Origin: Cephalopachus bancanus
Taxonomy: Eukaryota > Chordata > Mammalia > Primates > Tarsiidae
Length of the DNA: 64,000 bases
Direction of reading: 5' to 3'
Assembly (NCBI GenBank): GCA_027257055.1
Contig: JAPVLO010000893.1
Location: 247,922-311,921, forward strand
In this document: positions 37,763 through 50,496 of the stretch, in pieces
Position numbering within the stretch: position 1 is the first letter of the stretch
Layout of the letters: every line of letters begins with the position of its first letter
Notes under the pieces: generated by a model
Databases searched by the model: none
The model's input: the letters and a program-made list of their open reading frames with translations, nothing else
Told to the model about the DNA's origin: nothing
Program-made: the position numbers and the translations under genes

Positions 37763-38225
37763 CACATATTATAAAGCTAAAGAAGGCTTTAGGGTCACTC
37801 TGAGTTTATCACAGCACCAGCCCCACCAAGTGTATCACTATTCAAGAGGTGAAGCCTTTTCCATTTAAAGAGGGCCAAGCAGCAATCGCTCACAGACTCA
37901 ATTCAAAAAATGAAAGCCGCAGCATCAACCAACACCACAGTTTGTGTACTGACAGGAGCGGAGGGAAGGGGAGAAATGTACTACTGGACAGTAGTTCGGT
38001 CTTCTTAGTCACACCTGAAGAGTCTCCCTTTTACAATCCAATATTGAAGCTATCAAACACTCTTAGTCTTCAGCTTATTTATCATGTTTCCCTAAAGCGT
38101 GTTTGTAAAGCTTGGGGAGCTCAAAATGCAAGCCTTAGTTTCCTCATCTTCAGAAGATCAAAAGAAGATAACCAAAGTCATGTTTATATTCACAGGCAAA
38201 AATTCTAATTAATTCACAAACCCAG
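37763..38225. other. Unique sequence
   Basis: A 119-codon open frame at 37849-38208 has no recognisable domain and no supporting context. Confidence 0.4.
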
Positions 38226-38229
38226 AGGA

Positions 38230-38450
38230 CAGTGTAGTGTAATATAATGGCCGAGGACAACAGATCCAAGTAGACCTGAATATAAGCATGGCTTTGTCAC
38301 TTACAGGCTGTATAACCTGAGGCAAGTAACTCAACTTCCCTATGCCTCTTCTTATATAAAATCAAGGACACCAGGGGTTGCTATAAGTAGTAAATGAAAT
38401 GTTGGATATGAAAGTGCTTTGCAAACTCTACGGAATATACAAACTGTGAG
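38230..38450 (+). repeat. MIR SINE
   Basis: GTGTAGTGTAATATAATGGC, GGCTTTGTCACTTACAGGCTG, GAGGCAAGTAACTCAACTTCC and GAAAGTGCTTTGCAAACTCT follow MIR. Confidence 0.8.
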
Positions 38451-38469
38451 TATGCTAATATAGTCAAAC

Positions 38470-39335
38470 ATATGCAAAGACAAATACTAAAAATTAAAAT
38501 TGCTGCAGGAGTGGTTAAAAACATTAGCAGGAAACTACCACTGAATTATAAATAATCTATTACTCATTTTTATTATTATTTTGACTGCCAAGTTTTTAGA
38601 AAAAGCAGGCAAGTGAAAGAGTAAATAGGGACCTGTGGGGAGACCTCAAAAAATTATGGGCAGTTTTTAGGACTGTAGATGGCACCAGTTCTTCAAAATA
38701 TCTCATTTCTCATTTTTCCATAAAATGTATGGCTACCCTATTTTTAAATTTTTAGTTGGGGTGGAGGAAAAATCAAGGATTACCACGGAGAAAAGTTCTG
38801 CAAAACCCTAAAGAAAAGAAAAGTCTATCTAGACACATTCTAAGTCGGAAAGAATGAATACTGCAGTAATCCTGACTCACCCCAAACAAATTCTATTAAT
38901 TCTCTGGATCCCTTGCTCCAGCCGAGCCCAGGCCGCCAGGATTGCATTACTGGCATGTGGCCACTAGGGGCACTCTCAGTGTCCTCAGCAATTCATAGAA
39001 ATTAGTGTAACCAGAGAAATGTATCTCCTTAGCTTTTCTGAGATGGGCTAAAATATTTGAAAAGCGAACTCACAGAGAAGCTAAGGAAAAACAATACTGA
39101 AAATAGGTAAAAATAGTTCAAAATCAGCGATGCCAATGAGTTTATAGAGTACTAATTTCTTGCCTCTACTTTTGTAAACTTTAATTACATAATCTGACAG
39201 CTATATACTAAATTGTACTTGAGCATGTTCTTCAGCCAAGCGGTGTCACTTTCAAGTTTCTATCCAGAGACATTCTTGCACACAAGGAGAAAGAGATGCA
39301 TTTACAAGAATTTTTTTTATTACTGTACCACTGTT
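38470..39335. other. Unique sequence with a weak CTCF-like word
   Basis: At 38958-38976 TGGCCACTAGGGGCACTCT resembles the CTCF core TGGCCACCAGGGGGCGCTA, but with one G too few in the central run. Without binding data this is only suggestive. Confidence 0.2.
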
Positions 39336-39339
39336 TGTA

Positions 39340-39445
39340 TGAAAAAAGAAAGAAATGAAGAAAGAAGGAAAGAAATAAAAAGAAAAAAGGAAGAGAGAAA
39401 GAGAGAGATGGAAAGACAGAATGACAGAAAGTGGGAGGAAGAAAA
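39340..39445. repeat. Purine-rich (GA/GAAA) low-complexity tract
   Basis: About 100 bp almost purely A and G on the plus strand. The Lys/Glu/Arg-rich frame through it is a composition artefact. Confidence 0.85.
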
Positions 39446-39449
39446 AATA

Positions 39450-39667
39450 ATGCATAAAAAGGAACATTTACATCAACTAATTTACCCAAACAATAGAATA
39501 TAGAACACTGTGTAATCATGCAAACATTTAAAAGGGAGATAGATCTGTCTATACCCACATAGAGAAAGCTGTAACACATATTGTTGAGTAAAAGAGTAAG
39601 CTGTAAAACAATGCATACAGAAGGATATTATTTATGTAAAACCCCACAAAACCAAACTCTCTCTCTT

Positions 39668-39723
<56 letters not shown>

Positions 39724-39840
39724 ATTATAAATTTCTGAGAGGATGCATATCAAGCTGGTGGTGTAAGATACGTCAAAGATAATGTTTGCTTTATCATTAT
39801 TGTTTTCTTCAATGATAATGTAGTTCTTATATTTTCCTTT
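39450..39840 (+). mobile_element. Probable ancient L1 (L1M/HAL1) 3' part, with a microsatellite inside
   Basis: CAATAGAATATAGAACACTG, GAGATAGATCTGTCTATACC, CATATTGTTGAGTAAAAGAG and ACAATGCATACAGAAGGATA recall the L1M 3' segment that runs into ATTGTTAAGTGAAAAAAGC. A CT/TA microsatellite has expanded within it. Confidence 0.5.
39657..39723. repeat. Compound (CT)n(TA)n microsatellite
   Basis: About 45 bp of CT units pass directly into about 22 bp of TA units. Confidence 0.95.
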
Positions 39841-40224
39841 TTAACTTGGAATATAATTGTGACCTCCAGAAACTCAGGGTGGCTTGCAATTGGCACTGTA
39901 ACAGCCCAAGACCACCCTTGGACAAGTTCAGCTCCTGCAGGTTTATGATTGTCCACTCTGATCCAACTGCATCCTAACTCAGACTGGCAGTCTCTACAGC
40001 CTTCCTATATTCTTCCCCAATCTTTGGTTGGAATTTCCTTTTCTCCTGTTCTTAAAAGCATCCATTCGTTGACCATTTGTTCAAATCCATCAACTACTCT
40101 TGACAGCCCAATATTTGTTATGGGCTGAGAACAAAATGATAAGTTAAAACAGACATTGCCTTTCTTTATCATCTGGAGCTTAGAGTCAGTACTCTCAAGT
40201 GGAAAGACCTTCAGCTCAGTAGTG

Positions 40225-40350
40225 TAGCTCAGTTTCAGCTCTTCATGACTTGGGACAAGTATCTCAGCGTCCTCATCTGTAATGTGGGATAATAATGCTA
40301 CCTACCTGACAAGGATAATGTGAGGATTTCATGAAGTAATGGAAGTAACT
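40225..40350 (+). repeat. MIR SINE, partial
   Basis: GACTTGGGACAAGTATCTC, GTCCTCATCTGTAATGTGGG, TAATAATGCTACCTACCTG and ATGTGAGGATTTCATGAAG. Confidence 0.85.
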
Positions 40351-40454
40351 CATGGGGGAAAAAAAACCCTGCAATATAATAACTTCTTGGAGAAATTTAA
40401 CATCTCTCCTTCCTTCTACTTTATATTTTTCTACATTAACCTTTCCAAAATAAT

Positions 40455-40670
40455 AATTACCATTATAGCAAACATTAATATAGTTTTTACTATGTGCCAA
40501 GCAGTATTCCAAGTGCTTTACACCTATTAGTTAACTCAATTCCATCTACCTGATGAAGTAGATACTATTATTATCCCATTTCCAGTTGAGGAAATTGAGG
40601 CACAAGGTAACCACCTTGCCCAAAATTGTATAGGATTTGAAGCCAGAGAGCCTAGCTTCAGAGTCTTTGT
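40455..40670 (-). repeat. MIR SINE
   Basis: TTACTATGTGCCAAGCAGTA, TCCAAGTGCTTTACACCTAT, TACTATTATTATCCCATTTCC and GAGGAAATTGAGGCACAAGG run as reverse MIR. Opposite in strand to its neighbour at 40225-40350. Confidence 0.92.
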
Positions 40671-40757
40671 TTTTAAAAATTATTATTTATTTCTCATAAG
40701 TATCTATGGATACTGGCCTCTCTCCTCCTTCCTCGATCATCCATTTATCTTTGTCTT

Positions 40758-40900
40758 TTTTCATTCACCAGATATTTATTGAAGACCTACAATGTGCCAG
40801 GCACTGTTCTAAGCATAGAGTCATAGCAGTGAACAAGATAAAGTGTCTGCCACTATGAAGAGTATCTAGTGAGGCAGGGTTGGTGAGGAGTGGTAAAAGA
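40758..40900 (-). repeat. L2 fragment
   Basis: ATTCACCAGATATTTATTGA, CTACAATGTGCCAGGCACTG, TTCTAAGCATAGAGTCATAG and GTGAACAAGATAAAGTGTCTG are reverse L2 3' end. Confidence 0.85.
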
Positions 40901-41690
40901 CAAATAAGTTAATCTAAAAGATAGCATCATGAATTCATATGTTTTGAAGAAATAAGGATGAAATAGGTCTTATTCACTTTGTCTTAGTCACTAGCTGTGT
41001 ATCAAGGCAATTTCTCCTCTTTGGAGAAAGTCAGGTTCACTGCTTGTTGCTCTAGGCTCACAGGAAGGCATGTGGCTTCTGTGATGCTTTCTTTCCTGCT
41101 AGGAAAGATAGCAGAAAGTTACAGCTTGTTGTGTTTCATAAACACAAGCTCCTGAGGAGCCTTCCTACCTCGTTCTTGTTTGGTAGGAGCCAAATCCTTC
41201 TCAGTTCATTTACAGAGCAAAGATTACAATATTCCCTAAGGCTGGAGAAAGTTCAAGTCTCTCCCAGCGCAGGTTCTCAGTTCTTCCCCTTCAGGGGCCT
41301 GCCTTAAGTGGATAATCTCACATTAAATCAAGCCAATTCGACGTGATCAAAATATTTCCAGCATCTGGGAACCATCTATTACACACCTGACCTTTGAAGC
41401 CAAGGCATTCTGCCATACACCATGCACCATATCCATAAAATAAAGTCAAGAGAATTTACACAACAAACTCACCCCATTAAAAAGCCCACTTTAAATATCA
41501 GTAACTGTCTCAGGTGTGTGCCCAGATGCTGCTTTCCATGAGCCCATTTCAACTCTGTTTTCCTTGTTTTCAGATCTGCTTGATCTAGTAAGCCATTCTG
41601 GACTACTCATCTGGTTCTGCCCCTAAGCACCCTCTCTCTAAGAAGGAGCTGCTGGTAAAAGGCCCTGGAGTCCCTCCTTCCAATCAGCTC
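40901..41690. other. Unique sequence
   Basis: No gene or repeat recognised. Confidence 0.4.
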
Positions 41691-41699
41691 CCTGGTGGA

Positions 41700-41905
41700 T
41701 CTTAGCAATTAAGAGCATGGGTTCTGGAGTTGGAAGGCTTGGGTTAGATTCCCCAGCTCTGCCACTTATTGGCTATGTAACCCCAAGTCTCAGTTTGCTC
41801 GTGTGTAAAATGGGAATAATAATACCTACTTCCTAGGGCTATTGTGAGAAATGAATGAGATAATGCAAGTAGGGTACATAGCACAGTAGATGAACTATAA
41901 AAATC
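41700..41905 (+). repeat. MIR SINE
   Basis: TTAAGAGCATGGGTTCTGGAG, GGGTTAGATTCCCCAGCTCTG, CCACTTATTGGCTATGTAACC, CTCAGTTTGCTCGTGTGTAA. One of the best preserved MIR copies here. Confidence 0.95.
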
Positions 41906-42063
41906 ATCGATATCCTTCATAGCCCTGTCTTGGCTCCTTCTCTTTGCCCTCTTCATATGCTCTCTGGAAAATCTACTCCACAGTTTCAAATACTGCAAAT
42001 ATGTCAATGACTCAGATTTTACTCTAACCCAGAGATCTCTGGAATTATTCAAAGTGCTGGTCA

Positions 42064-42569
42064 GGAATATACCCAGAGGAACTCAAATCATTCTATAAAA
42101 AAGATACCTGCACATGTATGTTTATTGCAGCATTATTCACAATAGCAAAAACATGGAACCAACCGTGTTGTTCATCAAAAGTAGAATGGATTTTAAAAGT
42201 GTGGTACGTATACACAAAGGAATATTATGCAGCCATAAAGAAGAACAAACATATGGACTTCACAGCAACTTGGATAGATTTAGAGTCTATAACTGTCAGT
42301 GATCTAGCACAGAAACAAAGAACTGAGTACCACATGTTCTCACTCATAAGCGGATCCTGAACATTTATCACAATACCATAAGAAAGGGATTGGCAATAGG
42401 TGGAAACTGCCAGGGGTGGAGGACACATAGCATCAATAAGGGTACTTGATCTCAAATCAGGTGAAGTGGGGACCAAAGGGAGGTTCAAATTTTACCTGTA
42501 TTATGACCACTTGTGTACTTAATCCTGAATTGTACCCCACATTTTTTAAATTAAAAATTTAAAAAACTA
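42064..42569 (+). mobile_element. 5'-truncated L1 (506 bp)
   Basis: Starts inside ORF2 and ends in the lineage 3' UTR (GGGATTGGCAATAGGTGG, GAATTGTACCCCACATTT). The piece at 42118-42360 encodes the ORF2 C-terminus ([40 protein letters not shown]) and is open to its natural end. A perfect 14-bp duplication CAAAGTGCTGGTCA flanks it at 42050-42063 and 42570-42583. Confidence 0.97.
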
Positions 42570-42583
42570 CAAAGTGCTGGTCA

Positions 42584-43900
42584 ACTATGAGATAAGAGGT
42601 TTGGCCAGAATGATGTAAATCAATTCACACTTTCTTCCTTGAGAAGGTTTTTCTAGCAAAACAAAATCAGCTGGAGTAAATAGTTTGCTCAGCAAAAGAA
42701 TTGGTTTACAATCTAGCTTGCTCCTTATCTCTTCACACACCAGCAACTAAGAATTTGCAGACACACATTGAGTAACAAAGACATTTCTAACTGGATGCTC
42801 CAGAAACACCTGACTTCCTCATCAATGAAGAAAGACCTGCTAGCAGTCAGCATCTGTCTGCAAGAGTCACAGATATGCCTGCCACCACCACCACTGTTAC
42901 ACTCAGCCACTATTCTCTGATAGTCATCATGACTTCGTAGGTCCCAGGTTCCTAAATCAGTACACAGACTTCCATACCTGACTTTGGGCCTTTGGTGACT
43001 GTCCAGCCTACCTTCCTAGCTTTGGAAACTTGACATTCCTGCACAAGTTTTAGCTCTGTCCACATTTGGTATTTTGGCGACTCCATGCTTACCCTGGCTC
43101 CATGGATTCTAACTTATCCTTCATCCAGACTCCACATTAGAGACTGAGGGTTTGATAGCATCTTGCCTAAAGTCCATGGTTTCAATGACACCCTGTCATC
43201 CACCCAGGGACAAGAACCTGCAGATTTGCATGAGAAGTTAGAGATGTAGTGGGGAATCTTGTCCCACCTGAATACTAAGAGCTCCTCAAGCTAATATTGG
43301 AAAAGAAACGTCACTAGTAAACACTTTGTATGTACTCTACCAGGCAAGTGGCTACATAGCACACCTGCCACTCCAGAACTTCTTGGTTTGCTTAAAAAGA
43401 TAGAAATGGTTGAACTTTGAGCTACATCTCAATGCCCTATCGCAGGAGAGAGGGAGACATTCTGAGTTCCCGTGGAACTGTAGGAAGGAGGTTCTCACTC
43501 TCAGTCAATTATTGGTCCAAAAAGCCCAATTGCCAACCCAGCCAAAATTAGATGCCAAATTAATGAGTACCCTCCGTGAATAGCTTAGTGACCCACTCAG
43601 CACAAACTCCCATGGAGCTGCAGTTACTAACCATCACAAACTCTGTGTCTCCTTTTTCTCAGTCTCTGTTCAGTGAAGATCTGAGCCTTCACTCTTGCAG
43701 AAAAAATTACACCCTGAGCTTTTCTTCTCCCTATGACCACCAGCATTGCCTGCCACCTAGTTAGCTCTCACTTTTCCTTTGATCTTTGCTCAAACAAATC
43801 TTCCCTAACCTCTCATATCTCCCCACCTCCCATTATACATGCTCATTCATTACACTGACCAAAATTACAATATTTGTATTTGCTTATAAATGTTCACTCT
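42584..43900. other. Unique sequence
   Basis: No gene or transposon recognised. Open frames are 61-62 codons without motifs. Confidence 0.4.
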
Positions 43901-43904
43901 CCCC

Positions 43905-44050
43905 TGTTTGTGATTCACCACAAGAATGAGAAATACAAAGGGCAGAGGCCATGTCTAGTTTTTCTCTTTCTATGTCCCCAGCACTAGCCAGCTCCAGCCA
44001 CACAGTTAGGACTTTGATAAGTAATCACTGACTGAGTGACATGAATGAAC
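43905..44050 (+). repeat. L2 fragment
   Basis: AAGGGCAGAGGCCATGTCTAG, TATGTCCCCAGCACTAGCC, GTTAGGACTTTGATAAGTAA and a GAGTGACATGAATGAA end are the L2 3' terminus. Confidence 0.85.
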
Positions 44051-44269
44051 TACCATTATGGATCACTTCTTGCAAAACCCTGGCCTCTGGAAACAACTCT
44101 GCAGCCCAGGCATTCACAATCTGACCCAGATCAAAGAAAACTTCAAAATATAGACTTCTTTTCAAACTAGCCTCAGTGTCAGGGTATTTAGAATTACATA
44201 TCTTTCAGCTTATGCAGTGCCCCTATTGTCTTTTAGGAATTAATGAAGAGAGTCTGCGCTAGTTTGTTC

Positions 44270-44470
44270 TCTTGTACTTGATCCTAGTGTGCTTGAGTAC
44301 ACTAGAAACTACATCTCCCGCAATCCTCTTCCTTGAATGGTACCTGCTTAGAGTTGGCCAAAAGTGAGGTCGTGCAAGACTTGTAAAGCAGCAGTCATTG
44401 CACTAAAAATGTCATCTTGGGTTAGATGTAGTGAGAGACAGACTCAGAGGTGTGGGCAGGTTCCAGTCTG
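44270..44470 (+). repeat. Possible old LTR-like repeat with a ZNF143-like word
   Basis: AACTACATCTCCCGCAATCC (44307-44326) followed by GAGTTGGCCAAAAGTGAGGT resembles a widespread mammalian repeat that opens ACTACATTTCCCAG...GGCCAATGAGATGTGAG. I cannot name the family. Confidence 0.35.
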
Positions 44471-45274
44471 TCTTTACTTTTGCCCGTTCCATCTCCATAT
44501 TTTCTTCCCTCCTATTAATCCTGCTAAACCACCAGCAACCCCAAGCCTACCACCGGATGTTTCACTACAACCTCACAGAAGCTGTATCATCACACAAAGC
44601 CAACAACTTTATGCAGTTTTCTACAACATCCCTGCTTCATGGCCCAATTACAGCAGCCTGACATGCCTAGCTTTCAGAGCTCCCTGTAAGCACCAACTCT
44701 TTTACTTGTACTGGAGCTGATTAGTGACATTTCTGGTGATCCTTAAACTCCTCTTTTCAGACCTTTATTTTCCTTCTGCATATGCTCCTCTTGCAATAAT
44801 AAAAGGCTAATTCTTATAACAAATTTTTATACCACAAAATTGCCTTTTTGATTATATTATGACAGATATAAGATCCCGCATAAACTTCTGAATTGAGGCA
44901 CCACTGGCTTTTTAAAACTATATGATGTCAGGATATTTAGAATGATCTCACCTTGCCTTTCTGTCACTTCCTGTCTCTCCATTCTGCATCTTCTCATCTC
45001 CCATATGAAAAGCTTTTAAATTCACTTCTTTACCTTTACTCTTTTTAAAAATTCTTTTTAATTACTCAAGTAATACATGAATATATTCTCACCATAAAAT
45101 GTCAGCTATACAGAAGTATATAAAGTAATAATAAAAGCCACTCCTCACCACCACTCTCCATTGTGTACTGCTCCCCAGAGGGAACCTGAATGTTAAGAAT
45201 TTTTTGTATATTTATCTAGTATTTTTCCTATGCATGTGCAAACACATACATAGAGTTTGAGTGTTTGGTTATTT

Positions 45275-45571
45275 TTATTTTTATTTATTTATTTTTTTGA
45301 GTTGGAGTCTCACTCTGTCGCCCAGACTGGAGTGCAGTGGCCGCTCCCGGCCACCGCAGCCTCGGCCTGCTGGGCTCTGGCGATCCTTCAGCCTCAGCCT
45401 TCCAAGTAGCCGGAATTACAGGCATGTGCTACCATGCCCGGCTGATTTTTTGATTTATTGTAGAGATGAGATCTCGCTGCCCAGGCGGGTCTTGAACCTG
45501 CAGGCTCAGGCAATCCACTCACCTCAGCCTCCCAAAGGCGTGGGATTACAGGCTGAGCCACCGAGCCCGGC
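45275..45571 (-). mobile_element. Lineage Alu in an ancient L1
   Basis: Reverse order: GTCTCACTCTGTCGCCCAG, CCAAGTAGCCGGAATTAC, TGATTTATTGTAGAGATGAG, GGGATTACAGGCTGAGCC. Missing-CG head as in its sisters. The T-run tail is (ATTT)-like. Confidence 0.95.
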
Positions 45572-45797
45572 TTGTTTTTTTCTTTTTTAATTGGATCATA
45601 TTCTATACATTTTTATACTACTTGTTCTTTCCCTCAACAAATGCCTTGGATATCTCTCTGTGTCAGTAGAGATGTCTATCTCATTTTGTTTACAGCTGCA
45701 GAACATTTCATAGCAGAGAGATATGAAAATTTATAAAATTTTCCACTAGAGATGGACCATTGAGTTGCTTATGATTTTTTTAAATTGCATTGATTGA

Positions 45798-46084
<287 letters not shown>

Positions 46085-46321
46085 TTACAATCTTTTAAAA
46101 CCGTAAACGTCCTTGTACAAGTGTCCTTGTGAAGTTTTGCAAGCATTTTTATAATAAAGTTGCTGCAAGTATATTTGCATTTTAAAATTTGACAAAATAA
46201 TATCAAATTACCCTACAAAATGACCATATGGATTTACATTTCCACCGTGTGTAATATCAGTATTCCATACCCTTACCAATACTACATATTATCAACCTTT
46301 TTGTTTGTCAGTCTAGTGGAA

Positions 46322-46346
46322 TATATATATGTGTGTGTGTGTGTTA
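46322..46346. repeat. (TA)(TG) microsatellite
   Basis: A short AT then GT dinucleotide run within the ancient L1. Confidence 0.8.
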
Positions 46347-48016
46347 TTTTTGTTTCATTTTACATTTTTCTGATTACCAGTGAGAAGCAGCATCTTTTCA
46401 TATGCTCATTGGTCATTAGTATTTCTTCAATGAATTGCCTATTTTTAGGTTTGCTCATTTATCTGATGAGTGTTTTTGTCACTTTCTTATTGATTTGTAG
46501 AAACACTTGGTATATTGTGAATGGTAATTGTTTATCTTTTACATATGCTGGAAATATTTTGTACAGTCTCATTCTTGTCTTTTCATTTTGTTTTACAGGT
46601 CACAAATTCAAACAATTATAAGAGCCAGGAAGGTAACTTAATTATGTGATGCTCACCAGATGTAAGACAATTAAGGAATAAGGCAGCAATGTCCACCTAA
46701 GGGTTCTAACATACAAAAACAATATTTAAAGCTCCATGTAGGGGAAAGTATCTTTCATGTATAGACTACCAGCTTGATATCTAGCCTTTAGTGAGTTTTT
46801 GTTGTTGTTATTGTTGTTCAGAAATTTTTTTACTGGTTGTGGTTGTTACTTTTACTTTTTAATTTTCTGTTGTTAAATTTGTTAGTGTTTTCCATTGCGG
46901 ATTCTAGGCTTAATTTAGTATATTGGTTTGAAGACCCTGTTCTCTTGTATTTTATAGATATTTTTATGTTCATTTCTTCAATCTAACTGGAATGTACCTC
47001 AAATTATAGTAGAAAACTAACTGTATTAAATTATTAGTTTTTGTCCCAACATCTTTTACTGAAGAGTCTATCATGTTCCACTGACATAAAATGTCACACT
47101 TATCACATGCTAAATTTCAATTTTTAAAAATGAGTATATTTTGAAATTATTTTCTGTTTTATTCATGTCCTATTATATCTTAAGCCATATTCATGCTTTT
47201 TAATTACTATAAATTTATACTATATTTTGATATCTAATAGGAAGAGTCATTTCCTAATTTTCTTTTTTTTTTCAAAATATCTTTGAGAATTTCTGCCCAT
47301 TTTCTTTTTCAAATTAATGTTGACCAAGTTTCTAGTGGTATTATTTGAAAGTTTGGGACTGCTTAGAATTTATGGAGTTAGTTCTAGAGTATTTACATTT
47401 TAAATATTCTGAGTCTCCAGTCCAAGAATATGACATTCTGTCCCATTTATTTACATGTTATTATGCCATTCAGTAACCTAATAGATATCATTGTTTAGAA
47501 TTATTACATGTCATATTAGGTTTAGTCTGAGTTATTTTATAGTCTTATTGCTAAAGTGAATCAGGCCTTTTAGCCATGAAATTTGATTTTTTACTGGAAA
47601 GACATTGACTTTCACATATTGATCTTAAACTCTTTCATTAGTTCTAATAGTTTGCCAGTTGATTCTCATGGATTTTCTAGATATATCATTTTTCTGCAAT
47701 TAATGACAGTTTGTTTTATTCTTTCTAATATTTGTGCTTCCTAATTTTTCTCTTTCTTTTTCCCTTCTTCTTTACCTCCTTCTTCTCCTCTTCCACTTTT
47801 TTTCCTCCTCCTTCTCCTGCTCCTCCTTATTTCTCTTCAAACAATATTGGCTAAGACCTTCACAACAATGTTGAATAGTAGAGATAAAAGTAAGCATCTT
47901 TGCTTTCTTCCTGACTTTATTGAGACTGTGTCTACTGTTTCATCATTAATGTATCATATGTGCTGTATGTTTCTAATAGAAATTCTTTTTAAAAGTTAGA
48001 GAATTTTTCTTCTGAA

Positions 48017-48752
48017 ATGCAAATCAAAACGACATTGAGATATCACCTAACTACAATAAGAATGACCATCATTAATAAAACAAAAAACAACAGATGCTGG
48101 CGAGGATGCAGAGAAAAGGGAACGCTTCTACACTGTTGGTGGGAATACAAATTAGTTCAACTTCTATAGAAAACGGTGTGGTGATTCCTAAAAGAACTAG
48201 AAATTGACATTCCATACAACCCAGCAATCCTCCTTCTGGTAATATACCTGGAGGAACTTAAGTCACTCTGCAAAAAAGATGCCTGCACATACATGTTTAT
48301 TGCAGTGCTATTTACAATAGCAAAAACATGAAACCAATCATGCTGCCCATCGAAACTGGACAGGATTAAAAAATGTGGTACATATATGTGATGGAATATT
48401 ATGCAGCCATAAAGAAGAACAAAATTATGGACTTCACAGCAGTATGGATGGATTTAGGGTCTATAATACTCAGTGATTTATCATAGAAACAAAGAACTGA
48501 GTACCACATGTTCTCACTCATAAGCGGACCCTGAACATTTATTATAATACTAAAAGAAAGGGATTGGCAGTAGCCAGAAACTGCCAGAGGAGGGGCAGGG
48601 GTAGGCGTATAACATTAATCAGGGTACCTGACTTCAAACCAGGCAAAGTGGGCACCAAAGGGCCCGAACTTTACCTGTACAATTACCACTTGTATACCTA
48701 ATCTTGATTTGTACCCTATATCTTTAAAATAAAATAAATAAATAAAAGAAAA
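48017..48752 (+). mobile_element. 5'-truncated L1
   Basis: Starts at GAAATGCAAATCAAAACGAC in ORF2 and ends in the lineage 3' UTR, GATTTGTACCCTATATCTTT, with an (AAAT)n tail. Flanks AATTTTTCTTCT (near 48005) and AAATTTTCTTCT (near 48752) are a near-perfect target duplication. The old L1 it sits in continues on both sides. Confidence 0.92.
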
Positions 48753-49007
48753 ATTTTCTTCTTTTCTTAATCTAAGAGTCATTATTAAGTCTAGGGTGAG
48801 CATTGAATTTTGTCAAAAATTTTGCCAGCACCTATAGGAATGATCATATGTTTTGTTTTGTTTTGTTTCCATTAACAGGTTAATACAGTGAATTACATTT
48901 ATAGAGATTGCTATGTTGAACTATCCTTGCTTTCCCAGGATGAAATCTACTTATTGATAATGCCTTGTTATTTTGATACATTGCTACATTTAATTTGTTA
49001 ATATTTC

Positions 49008-49300
49008 TTTCTTTTTTGTGTGTGTGTTGGAGTCTCACTCTGTCGCCCAGACTGGAGTGCAGTGGCCACTCCCGGCCACCGCAGCCTCAACCTGCTGGGC
49101 TCTGGCAATCCTTCCGCCTCAGCCTTCCAAGTAGCTGGAACTACAGGCATGCGCTGCCATGCCCAGCTGGTTTTTTGATTTATTGTAGAGATGAGGTCTC
49201 ACCAAGTTGCCCAGGCGTGTCTCGAACCCGCGGGCTTAGGCAATCCACTCACCTCAGCCTCCCAAGGCGTGGGATTACAGGCTGAGCCACTGAGCCCAGC
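49008..49300 (-). mobile_element. Lineage Alu with an 18-bp perfect target-site duplication
   Basis: GTCTCACTCTGTCGCCCAG, TGATTTATTGTAGAGATGAG and GGATTACAGGCTGAGCC. TTAATTTGTTAATATTTC occurs at 48990-49007 and 49301-49318 without mismatch, so the limits are exact. It lies in the ancient L1. Confidence 0.98.
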
Positions 49301-49370
49301 TTAATTTGTTAATATTTCATTCAGGGTTTTGTATCTGTGTTTATAAATGAGAATGAACTTTATGTCTTCA

Positions 49371-49715
49371 TTCTTTACTGAGATTACCTCTTCATATCAA
49401 ATCACTTCTTTAGATAAGCCCCTGGTCCAAGTAGTCCTTTGGGCCAAACTTGAAAAATATGTGTTTCTGAACCCAGAGGTGAAATGCTTGAGTCATATTT
49501 TGTCTTTCCAAGGGATTCCCATGATGTTAGACAAGGTAAAAAGTAGTCCTGAACTAGAAGAATCCCATTAAATTATGGCCACATCTTCCTTCTAGACCTT
49601 CCCAATAGTCAACCTCCTTAGGAAAGGAAACAAATATATATTGTTCCCTGCTGCAGCAATATTACAAATTTTAAACACTTTCCTATTCTACTTCAACACT
49701 GGCTTATCTTGACTC
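49371..49715. other. Unique or unrecognised sequence
   Basis: May be the worn end of the ancient L1. No clear match. Confidence 0.35.
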
Positions 49716-49803
49716 AACCCAGCCATATAGCATTAATAACAATAATTTTTAATAAGTACTACATCCCAGGAACTGATTTAATTCTAAAAACAACTCCATG
49801 TGG

Positions 49804-50430
49804 TATCTCAATGTGGCTATAATTACTCAAAAAACAACAGATGCTGGAGAGGATGCAGGGAGAAAGGGAACACTTCTACACTGCTGGTGTAAATGTAAGC
49901 TAGTACAACCTCTGTGGTAAACAGTTTGGCAATTCCTAAAAGTTCTAAAAATTGACCTTCCATACAATCCTACAATCCCTCTTCTGGGAACATACCCGGA
50001 GGAACTCAAATCACACTTTGAAAAAATACCTGCACATGCATATTTATTGCAGCATTATTCACAATAGCGAAAACATGGAACCAACAATGCTGCCCTTCAA
50101 AAGAGGAATGGATTTTTAAAAATGTGTTACATATGCTTGCAATATTATGCAGCCATAAAGAAGGACAAAATTATGAACTTCACAACAACTTGAATGAACT
50201 TAGTCTATAATACGGAGTGATCTGTCACAGAATCAAAGAACTGAGTACCACATGTTCTCATTCATAAGTGGACCTTGAACAATTATCATAATACAGTAAG
50301 AAAGGGATTGGCAGTAGTGGGCAACTGCCAGGGGAGGGGGGCACACCTCATCAACAAGGGTACCTGCATAATGAATATCTGTATACCTAACCCTGAATTG
50401 TACCCCACATCTTTAAAATTAAAAATTAAA
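49804..50430 (+). mobile_element. 5'-truncated L1 inside a MIR
   Basis: ORF2 C-terminal text and lineage 3' UTR (GGGATTGGCAGTAGTGGG, TGTACCCCACATCTTT). A 12-13 bp near-repeat, CAACTCCATGT / GAACTCTATGT, marks the target duplication at about 49793 and 50432. Confidence 0.93.
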
Positions 50431-50496
50431 AAGAACTCTATGTAAGGGCTTTAATCTTACAGATAAGAAAACTTAGGGACAAAAAGATGAAGTAAC

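Noticed and set aside
44364..44720. 118-codon frame
   Set aside because: No recognisable domain, begins inside a possible old repeat, and has no Kozak or exon evidence.
45261..45590. 109-codon frame with [14 protein letters not shown], and similar frames at 48995, 50473, 22493, 37384, 62952
   Set aside because: These are the familiar spurious translations of Alu elements, not proteins.
46220..46621. 133-codon hydrophobic frame
   Set aside because: Lies in the antisense strand of an ancient L1. AT-rich DNA yields Phe/Ile/Leu-rich chance frames that look like membrane proteins.
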